In this document: one piece after another, positions 26,607 through 36,652 of the stretch
Position numbering within the stretch: position 1 is the first letter of the stretch
How the letters are laid out: each line of letters opens with the position of its first letter
Source: Hyphomicrobiales bacterium
Lineage (GTDB): Bacteria > Pseudomonadota > Alphaproteobacteria > Rhizobiales > MH13
Assembly: GCA_017642935.1 (NCBI GenBank)
Contig: JAEPOK010000003.1
Location: 1 to 64,000 of the forward strand
DNA length: 64,000 nucleotides
Reading direction: 5' to 3'
Program-made: the position numbers and the translations under genes
The notes under the pieces: generated by a model
What the model was told of the DNA's origin: nothing
What the model saw: only the letters and a program-made list of their open reading frames with translations
The model's database searches: none

Positions 26607-27527
26607 ATGAGCTGGCAACCCAATATGGATCCGACCCTCGGTGATCCGAAGTCCTGTGACGCGATCGAAACCTTGATCGTACCGCGCGCCCGCGACCTTG
26701 GCGGGTTTGAGGTGCGCCGCGCGCTACCATCAGGCAAACGCCAGATGGTTGGCCCGTTCATCTTCTTTGACCAGATGGGCCCGGCGGAGTTTCTCGTCGG
26801 CGGCGGTATCGACGTGCGCCCTCACCCGCATATCGGTCTGGCGACGGTCACCTACCTGTTTGAAGGTGAAGTGATGCACCGCGATTCGCTGGGCACCGAG
26901 CTGTCGATCAAACCTGGCGAGCTCAATCTGATGTCCGCTGGCAAGGGGATCGTGCATTCTGAACGGACGTCGGAAGCCGCCAAGGCGCTCGGGCCGAAGC
27001 TCTTCGGCATTCAAAGCTGGGTGGCGCTGCCGGAAAGCCATGAAGAAAGCGCGCCTGCCTTCATCCATTATGGCGCTGACGAATTGCCGATGCTCAACGA
27101 TCACGGGGTGAGCGTGCGGGTGATCGCCGGTGAGGTGATGGGTGTCAAAGCACCGACACAAACGGCCTGGCCGACGCTCTACGCAGATGCCGTTCTAGCG
27201 CCGGGTGCGTCGATCCCGCTTGATCCAACGTTCGATGAACGCGGCATCTACACGGTGAAAGGCACGGTTGATATCGCTGGCGACACGTTCGGCCCCGGCC
27301 AGCTTTTGGTGTTCAAGCCCGGCGATACGATCACCATCAAGGCAACCGAAGACGCGCGGTTCATCATTCTTGGCGGCGAACCGATGGATTCAAAACGCTA
27401 TATCTGGTGGAACTTCGTCTCCTCGTCCAAAGAACGTATTGAACAAGCCAAGGCGGACTGGAAAGAAAAGCGCTTCGACATCGTGCCAGGCGATGAGGAA
27501 GAGTTTATCCCGCTGCCAGACAAGTAG
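26607..27527 (+). CDS. Pirin family protein
   Basis: The 306-residue bicupin protein has the N-terminal cupin metal ligands in RPHPHIGLATVTYLFEGEV, then KGIVHSE. A second cupin (FGPGQLLVFKPGDTITI) and the C-terminal segment WWNFVSSSKERIEQAK complete the family pattern. Some pirins are quercetin 2,3-dioxygenases or redox-sensitive regulators; the role here is unknown. ATG 26607 was chosen over the longer frame from 26523 because family homology starts there. Confidence 0.9.
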   Translation: MSWQPNMDPTLGDPKSCDAIETLIVPRARDLGGFEVRRALPSGKRQMVGPFIFFDQMGPAEFLVGGGIDVRPHPHIGLATVTYLFEGEVMHRDSLGTELSIKPGELNLMSAGKGIVHSERTSEAAKALGPKLFGIQSWVALPESHEESAPAFIHYGADELPMLNDHGVSVRVIAGEVMGVKAPTQTAWPTLYADAVLAPGASIPLDPTFDERGIYTVKGTVDIAGDTFGPGQLLVFKPGDTITIKATEDARFIILGGEPMDSKRYIWWNFVSSSKERIEQAKADWKEKRFDIVPGDEEEFIPLPDK

Positions 27528-27560
27528 GTTGCCTCACTTAGACGAAAGTCAAATTTATTG

Positions 27561-27575
27561 GACACTTTGAGTGTC
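27561..27575. promoter_or_regulatory. Perfect inverted repeat GACACT-TTG-AGTGTC before dxs
   Basis: This 15-bp repeat lies in the 154-nt AT-rich gap between the pirin gene and dxs, about 106 nt before the dxs start. It has no T-run, so an operator or promoter element is more likely than a terminator. Confidence 0.4.
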
Positions 27576-27681
27576 AGACTTTCTTTACAGTCAAAGTCGG
27601 CGTAGGGTGGACGATACCGTTCTGCCCTACGCGTCACGATGGCGCGTACTTCTGACCCAATTGATGCGCTAGTGTGACACC

Positions 27682-29607
27682 ATGGAAATCATTGAACGCC
27701 CCGACACGCCGCTTCTCGATGCAATTGAAAATCCCAGTGATTTGAAAGGTTTGTCACATGACGAGCTGGCCCAAATCGCCGAAGAAGTGCGCGCAGAAAT
27801 GATCTCAGCCGTCTCCGTGACAGGCGGCCATCTTGGCGCTGGGCTAGGCGTGGTTGAGCTGACGGTTGCTCTGCACGCGGTGTTCGATACACCCGATGAC
27901 AAGCTCATCTGGGATGTCGGGCACCAATGCTACCCGCATAAAATTCTGACCGGACGGCGCGATCGCATCCGTACCATTCGCCAGGGTGGCGGGTTGTCAG
28001 GCTTCACCAAACGCGCCGAAAGCCCCTACGATCCGTTCGGCGCCGCGCACTCCTCGACGTCCATTTCCGCTGGTCTTGGCATGGCGGTGGCGCGCGATCT
28101 TTCCGGGCGCACCAACAATGTGGTGTCGGTGATTGGCGACGGATCCATGTCGGCCGGCATGGCCTATGAGGCGATGAACAATGCCGGTGCGATGGACGCT
28201 CGTCTGATCGTCATCCTCAACGACAATGACATGTCGATTGCCCCGCCGACGGGCGCGATGAGCGCTTATCTGGCGCGGCTGGTCTCCGGCAATTTCTATC
28301 GGTCCGTGCGCGAAGGGCTGAAGCGGGTGGCGAAAAAACTGCCACCCTATTGGCACAAGAAAGCCGCCCAGGCTGAAGAGTTCACCCGTTCGTTCTTCAC
28401 CGGCGGAACGATGTTTGAAGAGCTCGGTTTTTACTATGTCGGGCCGATCGACGGTCACAACATCCATCACCTGATGCCGGTGCTTGAAAATGTCCGCGAC
28501 AGCGAACAGGGGCCGATCCTGGTCCATGTGCGCACGCAAAAGGGCAAGGGTTACGGCCCGGCAGAAGCCTCCTCGGACAAATATCACGGCGTTTCGAAGT
28601 TCAACGTCATCACCGGCGAGCAGGCGAAATCCAAGCCCAATGCCCCCGCATACACCCGCGTCTTCGGGCAATCACTGATCCGCGAGGCCGAAGAGGATGA
28701 CCGGGTTGTCGGCATCACGGCGGCCATGCCGGGCGGCACCGGGATCGATATGTTTGGCCAGGCGTTTCCGACGCGAACTTTCGATGTTGGCATCGCCGAG
28801 CAACATGCGGTCACGTTCGCGGCCGGTCTTGCCAGCGATGGCATGAAGCCGTTCTGCGCGATCTATTCGACATTCCTACAGCGCGGCTACGACCAGGTGG
28901 TGCACGACGTCTCGATCCAGGGACTGCCGGTGCGCTTTCCCATCGACCGTGCAGGACTGGTCGGCGCCGACGGGCCAACCCATGCCGGATCGTTCGATAT
29001 CGCCTATCTCGGCTGCCTGCCGGGCTTCACCATCATGGCCGCCGGCGATGAAGCCGAGCTGGTCCACATGGTGCGCACCGCTGCGGCCTATGATGAAGGC
29101 CCGATTGCGTTCCGCTATCCGCGCGGCGAAGGGGTTGGCGTTGATCTGCCGGACCGCGGTTCCATCCTCGAGATCGGCAAGGGCCGGATCGTGCGCGAAG
29201 GGTCAACGGTCGCTATTCTGTCGCTCGGCTCCCGCCTGAAAGATGCGCTGGTGGCCGCGGATACGCTCGAGACCGAAGGGCTTTCGACAACGGTTGCCGA
29301 TGCGCGCTTCGCCAAACCTCTGGACGTCGATTTGGTGACCCGTCTTGCACGCGAGCACGAGGTTCTGATCACGGTTGAAGAAGGCGCGATGGGCGGCTTC
29401 GGCTCGTTTGTGCTGCACACGCTCAACGATGCGGCGCTGCTTGATGGCCGCCTGAAACTGGCCACGCTGACGCTTCCTGACCGCTATATCGATCAGGACA
29501 GCCCGGCGAAAATGGTCGCCGAGGCAGGCCTTGATGCGGACGGTATTGTGCGCAGCGTCTTTAAGCTGCTAGGGCGCGAGGAATATGTTGCCCCAGTAAG
29601 AGCCTAG
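27682..29607 (+). CDS. dxs: 1-deoxy-D-xylulose-5-phosphate synthase
   Basis: The 641-residue thiamine-diphosphate enzyme joins pyruvate and glyceraldehyde 3-phosphate, the entry step of the MEP isoprenoid pathway. It shows [29 protein letters not shown], the ThDP/Mg motif [18 protein letters not shown] and the transketolase Pyr domain with [15 protein letters not shown] and [16 protein letters not shown]. The length is normal. It supplies precursors for quinone side chains made by the ispB product at 61 kb. Confidence 0.97.
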   Translation: MEIIERPDTPLLDAIENPSDLKGLSHDELAQIAEEVRAEMISAVSVTGGHLGAGLGVVELTVALHAVFDTPDDKLIWDVGHQCYPHKILTGRRDRIRTIRQGGGLSGFTKRAESPYDPFGAAHSSTSISAGLGMAVARDLSGRTNNVVSVIGDGSMSAGMAYEAMNNAGAMDARLIVILNDNDMSIAPPTGAMSAYLARLVSGNFYRSVREGLKRVAKKLPPYWHKKAAQAEEFTRSFFTGGTMFEELGFYYVGPIDGHNIHHLMPVLENVRDSEQGPILVHVRTQKGKGYGPAEASSDKYHGVSKFNVITGEQAKSKPNAPAYTRVFGQSLIREAEEDDRVVGITAAMPGGTGIDMFGQAFPTRTFDVGIAEQHAVTFAAGLASDGMKPFCAIYSTFLQRGYDQVVHDVSIQGLPVRFPIDRAGLVGADGPTHAGSFDIAYLGCLPGFTIMAAGDEAELVHMVRTAAAYDEGPIAFRYPRGEGVGVDLPDRGSILEIGKGRIVREGSTVAILSLGSRLKDALVAADTLETEGLSTTVADARFAKPLDVDLVTRLAREHEVLITVEEGAMGGFGSFVLHTLNDAALLDGRLKLATLTLPDRYIDQDSPAKMVAEAGLDADGIVRSVFKLLGREEYVAPVRA

Positions 29608-29612
29608 CCGGC

Positions 29613-29631
29613 TGCGGGGCTAGACCCCGCA
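29613..29631. terminator. GC-rich hairpin between dxs and the MFS gene
   Basis: TGCGGGG (29613-29619) pairs perfectly with CCCCGCA (29625-29631) over a CTAGA loop, six bases after the dxs stop. No T-run follows, so it may act as an RNA 3' stabiliser or a weak terminator. Confidence 0.45.
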
Positions 29632-29645
29632 CATTAGGCGAACCC

Positions 29646-30944
29646 ATGGGCGCACTCGCTCCCTTCACAGCTTTGCTCATCTCCACGGCATTGTTGGTGT
29701 CAGGCTATTCGTTGCAGAATGCGCTGATACCGCTGCGCGGCGAGGCCGAAGCGTTTGGCGCCTTTTGGGTTGGCGGCCTGGGTTCGGGCTTCTTCCTGGG
29801 GTTTGCGCTCGGCTGTTGGTTCGCCCCGGCGCTTGTCGCCCGCGCCGGGCACATCCGCGTATTTGCCGCGTTCGTCGGGCTGATGTCCGGCACGATCCTG
29901 CTGCACCCACTGGCGATTGAGCCTGCCTTCTGGGTGCTCCTGCGGATGATCACGGGCTTTGCGATGGCCGCGCTCTACATCATCCTGGAAAGCTGGCTCA
30001 ACGAGCGCACCGACAACGCCAATCGCGGCACGGTGATGTCGTTCTACGTCATGGTCAATTTCGCGATGATCGCCGCCGGTCAGATGCTTCTGACCACCTA
30101 TCCACTGGACAGTTTTGCGCTGTTCACCATCGCCTCGGTGTTGATCTCCTTTGCCGCCCTGCCCTTGGCGTTGAGCAAGGCAACGCAGCCCGCGCCGCTT
30201 TATGACGTCAGGCTTAACATCCGCAAAGTCTACGAAACCTCGCCCGTGGGTCTGATCAGCATCATCGGGGTTGGCCTGACAACGGGGAGTTTTTGGGCCT
30301 TCGGTGGGATTTTTGCCACGCGGTCGGGCATGGATAGCGACGGCGCCGCGCTCTTCCTGACGGTCGCAATCATGGGGGCGGCCCTCTTCCAATGGCCGAT
30401 CGGGCGCGCCTCCGATAACATTGACCGCCGTTTCGTCATGGTTGTGTTGAACATCTTCGCGGTGCTTGTGTGCGTGACGGTGAGCCTGTTCAGCCCCGAT
30501 CAGCCGGGCTTGATCCTGCTCGCCGGATTTCTGTTCGGCGCCGTCGTCTTCCCGACCTATGCGCTGGCCGTGGCCCACACATTCGACCACGCCGAAGCCG
30601 ATCAACATGTCACTATCGCCTCGGGTCTACTTCTGGCGTTTGCCATGGGCTCAACCATCGGGCCGCTGGCGGCCTCTCTTGCCGTCAATCAATTGGGCGG
30701 TGCGGGGCTTTTTGCCTACGCCGCACTGGTTCAAGCCTTGATGGTCCTATTTCTCGGGTTTCGTATCGCCCGGCGCGGCGCGATTGCCGAGGAGGAGAAA
30801 GAAGACTTCACCCTCTACGCCACGGCTCCGGTGGGCGCGGTTCTGGTGGATTCAGAATTGGGCGATCAGGACATCGACTTGTTTGAGCCCGAGCCGGTTG
30901 TTTTTGAGCCAGAGCAGAGTGATGAAGAGGGCCAAACGGGCTAA
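29646..30944 (+). CDS. MFS transporter
   Basis: This 432-residue permease has about 12 membrane segments and an acidic, probably cytoplasmic C-terminal tail of some 50 residues (VLVDSELGDQDIDLFEPEP). The segment LIILES-type sequence (YIILESWLNERTDNANRGT) places it near the YcaD/YbjJ-like group of sugar or drug permeases. The substrate is unknown. It starts 38 nt after dxs and may share its transcript in part. Confidence 0.85.
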   Translation: MGALAPFTALLISTALLVSGYSLQNALIPLRGEAEAFGAFWVGGLGSGFFLGFALGCWFAPALVARAGHIRVFAAFVGLMSGTILLHPLAIEPAFWVLLRMITGFAMAALYIILESWLNERTDNANRGTVMSFYVMVNFAMIAAGQMLLTTYPLDSFALFTIASVLISFAALPLALSKATQPAPLYDVRLNIRKVYETSPVGLISIIGVGLTTGSFWAFGGIFATRSGMDSDGAALFLTVAIMGAALFQWPIGRASDNIDRRFVMVVLNIFAVLVCVTVSLFSPDQPGLILLAGFLFGAVVFPTYALAVAHTFDHAEADQHVTIASGLLLAFAMGSTIGPLAASLAVNQLGGAGLFAYAALVQALMVLFLGFRIARRGAIAEEEKEDFTLYATAPVGAVLVDSELGDQDIDLFEPEPVVFEPEQSDEEGQTG

Positions 30945-30997
30945 CTGCGGCATCGCGCTCGCTTGCAACACTGAGGCTTTGGCCTAAAAGACGTCCT

Positions 30998-31375
30998 ATG
31001 CGCCCACTTCAAACCTTTCTCCACCTGCGCGCGCCTTTGGCGACACTGGCGCTCTGTGCCTTGCTGGGTCAGCAGATGGTTGGGTTTGTGTTCACCGCCT
31101 CTCCGGCGCTGGCGATAGAGAGCGGCTTCTCGCTTTGCCTGTCCGGCCCGCCGGAAGCCGATGACGATCCCAAAGACATGGTCAGCGGCGCCAGCTTTTG
31201 CCCCTGCACGCTGACGGTTGGTCTGGCGCTGTTGCCGCCATCATCTCCGCTGGTGGTCGCGCCGCTGCTATCGTCGGCGGCGCTGACTTTCATCCCGCAC
31301 GCGCGCTTGCTCATTGACAATGGGCCGACCGGTCCGCCGCCAGCACGCGCGCCCCCTGCCACCCTTCACAGCTGA
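30998..31375 (+). CDS. DUF2946-like membrane protein of a copper operon
   Basis: The 125-residue protein has an N-terminal hydrophobic helix (LATLALCALLGQQMVGFVF). A short segment follows with FSLCLSG and the CPC motif in SFCPCTLT, then a second hydrophobic stretch and a Pro-rich tail. The Cys placement and Pro/Ala tail are those of DUF2946 proteins, which are often found beside copper genes. It lies 39 nt ahead of the copper chaperone, so copper sensing or handling at the membrane is inferred. Confidence 0.65.
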   Translation: MRPLQTFLHLRAPLATLALCALLGQQMVGFVFTASPALAIESGFSLCLSGPPEADDDPKDMVSGASFCPCTLTVGLALLPPSSPLVVAPLLSSAALTFIPHARLLIDNGPTGPPPARAPPATLHS

Positions 31376-31414
31376 ACGATTTCTCATTTTTCGTCTTTGT
31401 GAAGGACACTTGAT

Positions 31415-31945
31415 ATGACCAAATTTGCATTCCTGACCGCAGGCGCGCTGGCGCTTGCCCTCTCCTCCTCGATCGCGTTGGCGCATGATGGCGGCCACGG
31501 CCATGATCATGGCGATGACATGACGATGGTCGGCGATCTTGAGCTCTCCAACTTGCGCGTCATCGAAACACCGCCCAACGCCCGCAATGCCGGCGGGTTT
31601 TTGACCATCATGAACATGGGCGACAGCGATGACCGGCTGGTGGCGGCTTTCTCACCGGCTGCCGAACGCGTGGAACTCCACACCATGACCATGGACGGCG
31701 ATGTGATGCGCATGCGCGAGCTGGAGGACGGCATCGCCCTGCCCGCAGGCGAGATGGTTGAGCTTGCCCCCGGCGGCCTGCACGTGATGTTCATTGGCCT
31801 CACCGGTCCCTTTGTCGCCGGTGAAACCGTGGCGGTCACCCTGACCTTTGAAAGCGGCGCGAGCCAGGACCTCACCTTGCCGGTGATCGAACGCGCCATG
31901 GAAATGAACCATGGCGGCCACGGCACACATGGGAGCACCAACTGA
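31415..31945 (+). CDS. Periplasmic copper chaperone PCu(A)C
   Basis: The 176-residue protein has a signal peptide (FLTAGALALALSSSIALA) and a His-rich N-terminus after cleavage (HDGGHGHDHGDD). The PCuAC domain has the Cu(I) ligands spread as HTMTM-DGDVMRMR and GGLHVMFIGL. A second His cluster ends the protein (NHGGHGTHG). Members deliver copper to the CuA/CuB centres of cytochrome oxidase. It overlaps the SCO gene start by one base (TGATG). Confidence 0.93.
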   Translation: MTKFAFLTAGALALALSSSIALAHDGGHGHDHGDDMTMVGDLELSNLRVIETPPNARNAGGFLTIMNMGDSDDRLVAAFSPAAERVELHTMTMDGDVMRMRELEDGIALPAGEMVELAPGGLHVMFIGLTGPFVAGETVAVTLTFESGASQDLTLPVIERAMEMNHGGHGTHGSTN

Positions 31946-32562
31946 TGCGCGCCTTCCGCTTTGTCCTTTGGGGATTGGTCGGCCTTGTCGTGCTGGGCAT
32001 GGGGGCGTTTCTGACGCTGACCTATCTGCGCGGCCAAGCGCCGGACCAGGCCGCGCTTTTTGAAGGCGTCGATAGCGTAGGGGGCCCCTTCACCCTGGTG
32101 CGCTCCGACACCGGCGCAACGGTCACTGAGGCCGACTTTGCCGACAAACCCAAAGCGATCTTCTTTGGCTTCACCTATTGCCCGGACGTCTGCCCAACGA
32201 CCTTGTTTGAGCTTTCAACCTATCTCGATCAGCTCGGCCCGCTTGCCGATGACATCCATGTGTTGATGGTGAGCGTCGATCCGGAGCGCGATACGCCGGA
32301 GTTCTTAGAACAGTATGTGGCGGCTTTCTCCGACCAGATTGTCGGCCTGACCGGCACGCCGGAAGCGGTGGACGAGGCGGTCGCCAACTACCGCGTCTAT
32401 GCCCGCCGCGTTGAGCTTGATGATGGCGACTACACCATGGATCACACCGCCTCGATTTTTCTGATGAACGAGGACAATCAGCTGGTTGGCACCATCGCCT
32501 ATCAGGAAAGCCCGGAAACGGCGTTGCCCAAGCTGGAGCGGTTGGCACGCCTCGGCAGCTAG
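31945..32562 (+). CDS. SCO1/SenC family copper chaperone
   Basis: The 205-residue protein has an N-terminal membrane anchor (LWGLVGLVVLGMGAFLTL) and a thioredoxin-like domain facing the periplasm. The copper-binding CxxxC is in FTYCPDVCPTTL, and the distal His is in TMDHTASIFL. It takes part in CuA assembly of cytochrome c oxidase, usually with PCu(A)C. The operon order DUF2946-like, PCuAC, SCO is self-consistent. Confidence 0.95.
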   Translation: MRAFRFVLWGLVGLVVLGMGAFLTLTYLRGQAPDQAALFEGVDSVGGPFTLVRSDTGATVTEADFADKPKAIFFGFTYCPDVCPTTLFELSTYLDQLGPLADDIHVLMVSVDPERDTPEFLEQYVAAFSDQIVGLTGTPEAVDEAVANYRVYARRVELDDGDYTMDHTASIFLMNEDNQLVGTIAYQESPETALPKLERLARLGS

Positions 32563-32663
32563 ACCCGGCGTGCCTGGCAGGCCTGCGACCATAAACACCG
32601 ATGGCCGGCCCTTGTCGGGGGCTGCCATCGGCGCCATTTTTCTTTCACCTGTTGGGAGAGATG

Positions 32664-33743
32664 ATGGCTGAGACGACCCCATTGAGCCTGTCAAAGCTGG
32701 CGACACGCGCGCGCTATGTCGCCCGCCAAGGTACGCGCGTCGGGTGGTACGCCGGCCAGGCCTATCGCATGCAGCGCCTGCAAAGACGGGCAGTGAAGCG
32801 CGATCCCACCCTCAAAACCGATGTGAAACCGCCGCAGACAAAAGTGCCCGGCCTACCGGAGCTGTTGCGCGGGGTGGCGGCCCTATCGGCGCGGGACTTG
32901 GCCAACATTGAAGCCGGTCTCTATCCAGCGCCGCGCGAGGACGAACGCTGGACGGATCGCATTCGCGATGCCCGCGCCTTCTTCGCCGATGCGCCGGAGG
33001 TTGCGCGCAGGCGGGCCGAGAAACGTCACCAGGAAGCGCGTGAGGCACCGCACGCCGACAAACGCCCGCGCTACTACCAGCAGAACTTCCATTTTCAGAC
33101 TGATGGCTGGATGAGCGACGAGTCCGCGCGGCTCTATGACACGCAGGTTGAGGTGCTGTTCACCGGGGCGACGGCGGCTATGCGGCGCATGGGCCTGGTG
33201 CCGATCGCACAACGGATGCAAGGCAAAGATCAACGCCGACTTCAGGCTGTCGATCTGGCCACCGGGCCTGGCAATTTTGCCGATGCGCTCGCGCAAGCCT
33301 ATCCGCGCATGCCGCTGATCGCGCTGGACCTGTCGGAAGCCTATGCGTCCCACGCGTTGAAACGGTTCAAGCGCTATCGCCACCAGCAGGGCATGGTCGC
33401 CAAGGCCGAAGAGATGCCGTTTGCCGACGGCGCGCTCGACCTCACCTCAGCAGTGTTTCTCTTCCACGAGCTGCCACCGAAAATCCGCCTGGCCGTGGCC
33501 CAAGAGATCGCGCGGGTGCTGAAGCCCGGCGGGCTGTTCGTGTTTGTTGACAGCCTGCAACCGGGCGACACGCCGGCCTATGACGGGCTACTTGAGCTCT
33601 TCCCACAGCTCTTCCATGAGCCCTATTACACGACCTATGCGGACACCGATTTGGTCGGATTGTTCGAAGGTGCGGGCCTGAAGGCCGTACACGAAGACAC
33701 GGCTTTCTTTTCCAAGGTTCTCGCCTTCGAAAAGCCGCTCTAA
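32664..33743 (+). CDS. SAM-dependent methyltransferase
   Basis: The 359-residue protein has an Arg/Ala-rich, helical N-terminal half (about 1-190) and a class I methyltransferase domain from about 190. Motif I is AVDLATGPGNFADALA, motif II ends LIALDLSEAY, then EEMPFADGALDLTSAVFLFHELP and VLKPGGLFVFVDS. The pattern is that of UbiE-type C-methyltransferases, but the substrate is unknown. GGGAG lies five bases before ATG 32664, hence that start over 32661. Confidence 0.82.
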   Translation: MAETTPLSLSKLATRARYVARQGTRVGWYAGQAYRMQRLQRRAVKRDPTLKTDVKPPQTKVPGLPELLRGVAALSARDLANIEAGLYPAPREDERWTDRIRDARAFFADAPEVARRRAEKRHQEAREAPHADKRPRYYQQNFHFQTDGWMSDESARLYDTQVEVLFTGATAAMRRMGLVPIAQRMQGKDQRRLQAVDLATGPGNFADALAQAYPRMPLIALDLSEAYASHALKRFKRYRHQQGMVAKAEEMPFADGALDLTSAVFLFHELPPKIRLAVAQEIARVLKPGGLFVFVDSLQPGDTPAYDGLLELFPQLFHEPYYTTYADTDLVGLFEGAGLKAVHEDTAFFSKVLAFEKPL

Positions 33744-33808
33744 CCCATCAGTAAGACGCCATTGGTCATTATTAAAATAGAGACACTGAAGAGGCTGGAA
33801 GGCGAAGC

Positions 33809-34126
33809 GTGACAAAGATCGTGAAAGGCTGGCTACTGCGCATTGTCGGCTGGGGGCTCGCGCTCCTAGGCCTGGTGATGTTCGTGCTGCCGATCCCGCT
33901 CGGCATCCCGGTCATGGCATTCGGCTTGGTGATCCTGATCACCACGTCACGGACCGCTCGGCGCATGATCCGCTGGCTGCGCATGCGTTCAGGGCCTGTC
34001 GACCGAAGCTTCACCTATCTGGAAACACGCGTTCCCGCTCGCCTTGGTGCGATTTTGCGCAAAACGCGATTCCGGCGGATCGGACGGCGTGTGGCCGAGG
34101 CGGCACAAGCGGTCGCCAAGCCCTAA
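33809..34126 (+). CDS. Small membrane protein, PGPGW-like
   Basis: The 105-residue protein has two adjacent hydrophobic helices (IVGWGLALLGLVMFVLPIPLG in two pieces, then PVMAFGLVILITT) followed by a very basic C-terminal half rich in Arg. The Pro-Gly turn between helices resembles the PGPGW transmembrane family. GTG 33809 has GAAGGCGAAG upstream. Function is unknown. Confidence 0.65.
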   Translation: MTKIVKGWLLRIVGWGLALLGLVMFVLPIPLGIPVMAFGLVILITTSRTARRMIRWLRMRSGPVDRSFTYLETRVPARLGAILRKTRFRRIGRRVAEAAQAVAKP

Positions 34127-34137
34127 CGGGCGTTAGG
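34122..34137. terminator. Hairpin spanning both stops of a convergent pair
   Basis: CCTAAC (34122-34127) pairs with GTTAGG (34132-34137) over a GGGC loop. The two arms contain the stop codons of the plus-strand membrane protein gene and of nadC on the minus strand. It is short and lacks T-runs, so termination is only a possibility. Confidence 0.35.
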
Positions 34138-35017
34138 CGATATCGATATCCAGCCCGAGGTCTAGCGATGGTGCCGACGAGGTGAGCCAGCCGGACGAGA
34201 TGTAATCGACACCGCTTTCGGCAACGCTGGCAATGGTGTCGAGCGTGATACCGCCGGAGGCTTCGAGCGTCACAGGCTTGCCCGATGCCTCGTTGTTCAT
34301 CGCCACGCCCTCGGCCAATGTGGCTGGGTCCATATTGTCCAGCATCACCACATCGGGGCGTTGACGGTCCAGCAATTCTAAGATCAGCGCGAACTGGTCG
34401 AGCGTATCCACCTCGACCTCAATGGCCATCAAGTGCCCGGCATAGGCTTTGGCGGCTTGCACCGCTTCAACCACGCCGCCGCAGACCGCGATGTGGTTGT
34501 CCTTGATGAGGATCGCGTCATCGAGCCCGAAACGGTGGTTCGACCCGCCGCCGGCGCGCACGGCATATTTTTGCGCGGCGCGCAGACCCGGCAAAGTCTT
34601 GCGTGTGCAAGTCACTTTGGCGTTGGTGTGGGCGATGGCATCGGCGAAAGTGCGTGTCGCGGTGGCGATACCAGACAGATGGGTCAGGAAATTCAGTCCC
34701 ACCCGCTCGGCAGAAAGAAGCAGCAGTGCCGGGCCCTCGATGGTCGCCACTTCATCGCCCGGCTGGAGACGATCGCCATCCCCGGTCTTTGGCGCGAAGC
34801 GCAGCCCCTCGCCGATCTGTCGAAAGGCGGATTCTGCAAACGGCAGACCGGCCAGGGTTCCGGGCACACGCGCGCGGATAACCGCTTCGGCCTTGGCATC
34901 CGGCCGCAAACAGGCCTGACTTGTCACATCGCCAGCGCGGCCAAGATCTTCCAGAAGTGCGGCGCGCACCAGTTCATCAATGATGGGGCGCGGTAGACTG
35001 TTGGCGATGGCAGACAT
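34133..35017 (-). CDS. nadC: Nicotinate-nucleotide pyrophosphorylase (quinolinate phosphoribosyltransferase)
   Basis: The 294-residue enzyme converts quinolinate and PRPP to nicotinate mononucleotide. It carries ERVGLNFLTHLSGIAT, CTRKTLPGLRAAQKYAV, GGGSNHRFGLDDAILIKDNH and the barrel end TLEASGGITLDTI. The length is normal. It is the last gene of nadA-nadB-nadC, 21 nt after nadB. Confidence 0.97.
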   Translation of the reverse strand: MSAIANSLPRPIIDELVRAALLEDLGRAGDVTSQACLRPDAKAEAVIRARVPGTLAGLPFAESAFRQIGEGLRFAPKTGDGDRLQPGDEVATIEGPALLLLSAERVGLNFLTHLSGIATATRTFADAIAHTNAKVTCTRKTLPGLRAAQKYAVRAGGGSNHRFGLDDAILIKDNHIAVCGGVVEAVQAAKAYAGHLMAIEVEVDTLDQFALILELLDRQRPDVVMLDNMDPATLAEGVAMNNEASGKPVTLEASGGITLDTIASVAESGVDYISSGWLTSSAPSLDLGLDIDIA

Positions 35018-35038
35018 GGTTCAATCTCGGCTTGCGGC

Positions 35039-36604
35039 CTAAGCGGCTTTGGGCACGTCATCAACCGCTGCGCGCAAATTGGCAAGGGTCCAGAAAGAGC
35101 GCTTGGCTTGCCCCGGATCAGTGTCCGGATAGTCGGCGCGGGCATGACCGCCGCGGCTTTCAGTGCGTTTGAGCGCGCTGGCGGTGACAATCCAGGCGGC
35201 GAGCGCCATGTTGCGCACCGAGAGATTGATCGCATTGTCTTTTATCGAGCCAAGGGTTTCCAGCGCTGCTTGAAGCCCCTCGCCGCTGCGTTCTACGCCC
35301 ACATGCTGGCCCATCACCATACGGATTGCCCGCATGGCTTCCTCGTCGGAATGAGACAGGACAACCGAGCCGGTGCTCGCGCCGACTTCGGCATGGCGCA
35401 GCTCCGGCACCGGCATCAGGCGCAAGATATCTTCAGCAATGCGTGCAGAGAACACCACCGCCTCAAGCAGCGAGTTCGACGCCAAACGGTTGGCGCCATG
35501 GGCGCCGGTGGAGGACACTTCGCCCGCTGCCCACAGGCCATCCAAGGACGTGCGTCCGTAAGCGTCGGTGAGAATGCCGCCCATATGGTAGTGCGCGGCG
35601 GGTTCGACCGGCAGCATCTCCGTCACCGGATCGATGCCGGCCTCCATGGCGCTTTCATAGACGGTGGGAAACGCCTCAGGAAACTTCGCGCCAATCGCTT
35701 CGCGGCAATCGAGAAACGCGCCTTTGCCGGACTGCACGGCGCGGTGGATAGCGCGAGCGACGATGTCGCGTGGTGCCAGTTCCAAATCTTCGTGAATGCC
35801 TTCCATCAGGCGCGAGCCATCGCCGTAATGGAGCGTCGCGCCCTTGCCGCGCAAAGCCTCGGTGGCGAGCGGCGCCGGGTCTCTGCCGACCGCCAGCGCG
35901 GTTGGGTGGAACTGCACGAACTCGGCGTCGGCTATGATCGCGCCGGCACGGGCGGCCATGGCCAAGCCCTGCCCGCGCGCTTCGACCGGGTTGGTCGTCA
36001 CGGCGTAAAGCCCGCCGGTGCCTCCAGACGTGAGAACAACGGCGCGGGTGTGCAGGGTGGTCGGCACTTCGGCCTGACCGCCATCGCCACGCGATTGCAG
36101 ACCCACAACTTGGCGGCCCTCGGTAAGAATGGCCTCAACGACGTGGTTTTCGATCACGCGGATCGATGGCGTCTTCGCCACCGTGTCGATAAGCGCGGCC
36201 ATGATCGCCTTGCCGGCGCGGTCGCCCTGGACATGGACGATGCGGTCGGCGGAATGGGCCGCCTCACGACCAAAGGTCAGTCGGCCCTGCAGGTCGGTGT
36301 CGAACGGCACGCCGTAGGTCAGCAAATCCTGGATGCGGACATTGGCTTCCTTGACCAGAAGCCGGGCCATGTTTTCATCGACCAGCCCGGCACCGGCGGC
36401 AATGGTGTCAGCCAGATGCGCTTGCCAGGTGTCGCCTTCGGCAATGGCGGCAGCGATGCCGCCCTGCGCCCAGGCCGATGAGGCGCCAAGGCCCAAGGGC
36501 GCGGCCGTCACAATAGTAACCGGCCGCGGCGCCAGCTTGAGGGCACAGAAGAGCCCCGCCAACCCGCCGCCGACAATGACGACGTCATCGACCAAAACGC
36601 TCAT
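35039..36604 (-). CDS. nadB: L-aspartate oxidase
   Basis: The 521-residue FAD enzyme oxidises L-aspartate to iminoaspartate for quinolinate synthesis. The dinucleotide motif is [17 protein letters not shown]. Succinate-dehydrogenase-like features follow: [32 protein letters not shown], the active-site segment [35 protein letters not shown] read in pieces, and a helical C-terminal domain. AGGAGG precedes the start. Confidence 0.97.
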   Translation of the reverse strand: MSVLVDDVVIVGGGLAGLFCALKLAPRPVTIVTAAPLGLGASSAWAQGGIAAAIAEGDTWQAHLADTIAAGAGLVDENMARLLVKEANVRIQDLLTYGVPFDTDLQGRLTFGREAAHSADRIVHVQGDRAGKAIMAALIDTVAKTPSIRVIENHVVEAILTEGRQVVGLQSRGDGGQAEVPTTLHTRAVVLTSGGTGGLYAVTTNPVEARGQGLAMAARAGAIIADAEFVQFHPTALAVGRDPAPLATEALRGKGATLHYGDGSRLMEGIHEDLELAPRDIVARAIHRAVQSGKGAFLDCREAIGAKFPEAFPTVYESAMEAGIDPVTEMLPVEPAAHYHMGGILTDAYGRTSLDGLWAAGEVSSTGAHGANRLASNSLLEAVVFSARIAEDILRLMPVPELRHAEVGASTGSVVLSHSDEEAMRAIRMVMGQHVGVERSGEGLQAALETLGSIKDNAINLSVRNMALAAWIVTASALKRTESRGGHARADYPDTDPGQAKRSFWTLANLRAAVDDVPKAA

Positions 36605-36652
36605 GATGGCCTCCTTAGTGGCTTTTCTGGCAGCCTTTGCGGCTGCCCCGCC

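Noticed and set aside
27528-27681. Thiamine (TPP) riboswitch before dxs
   Set aside because: No THI-box core could be found.
35108-36481. 457-residue frame antisense to nadB
   Set aside because: His/Arg/Ala-rich shadow of a GC-rich gene; nadB has strong family motifs.
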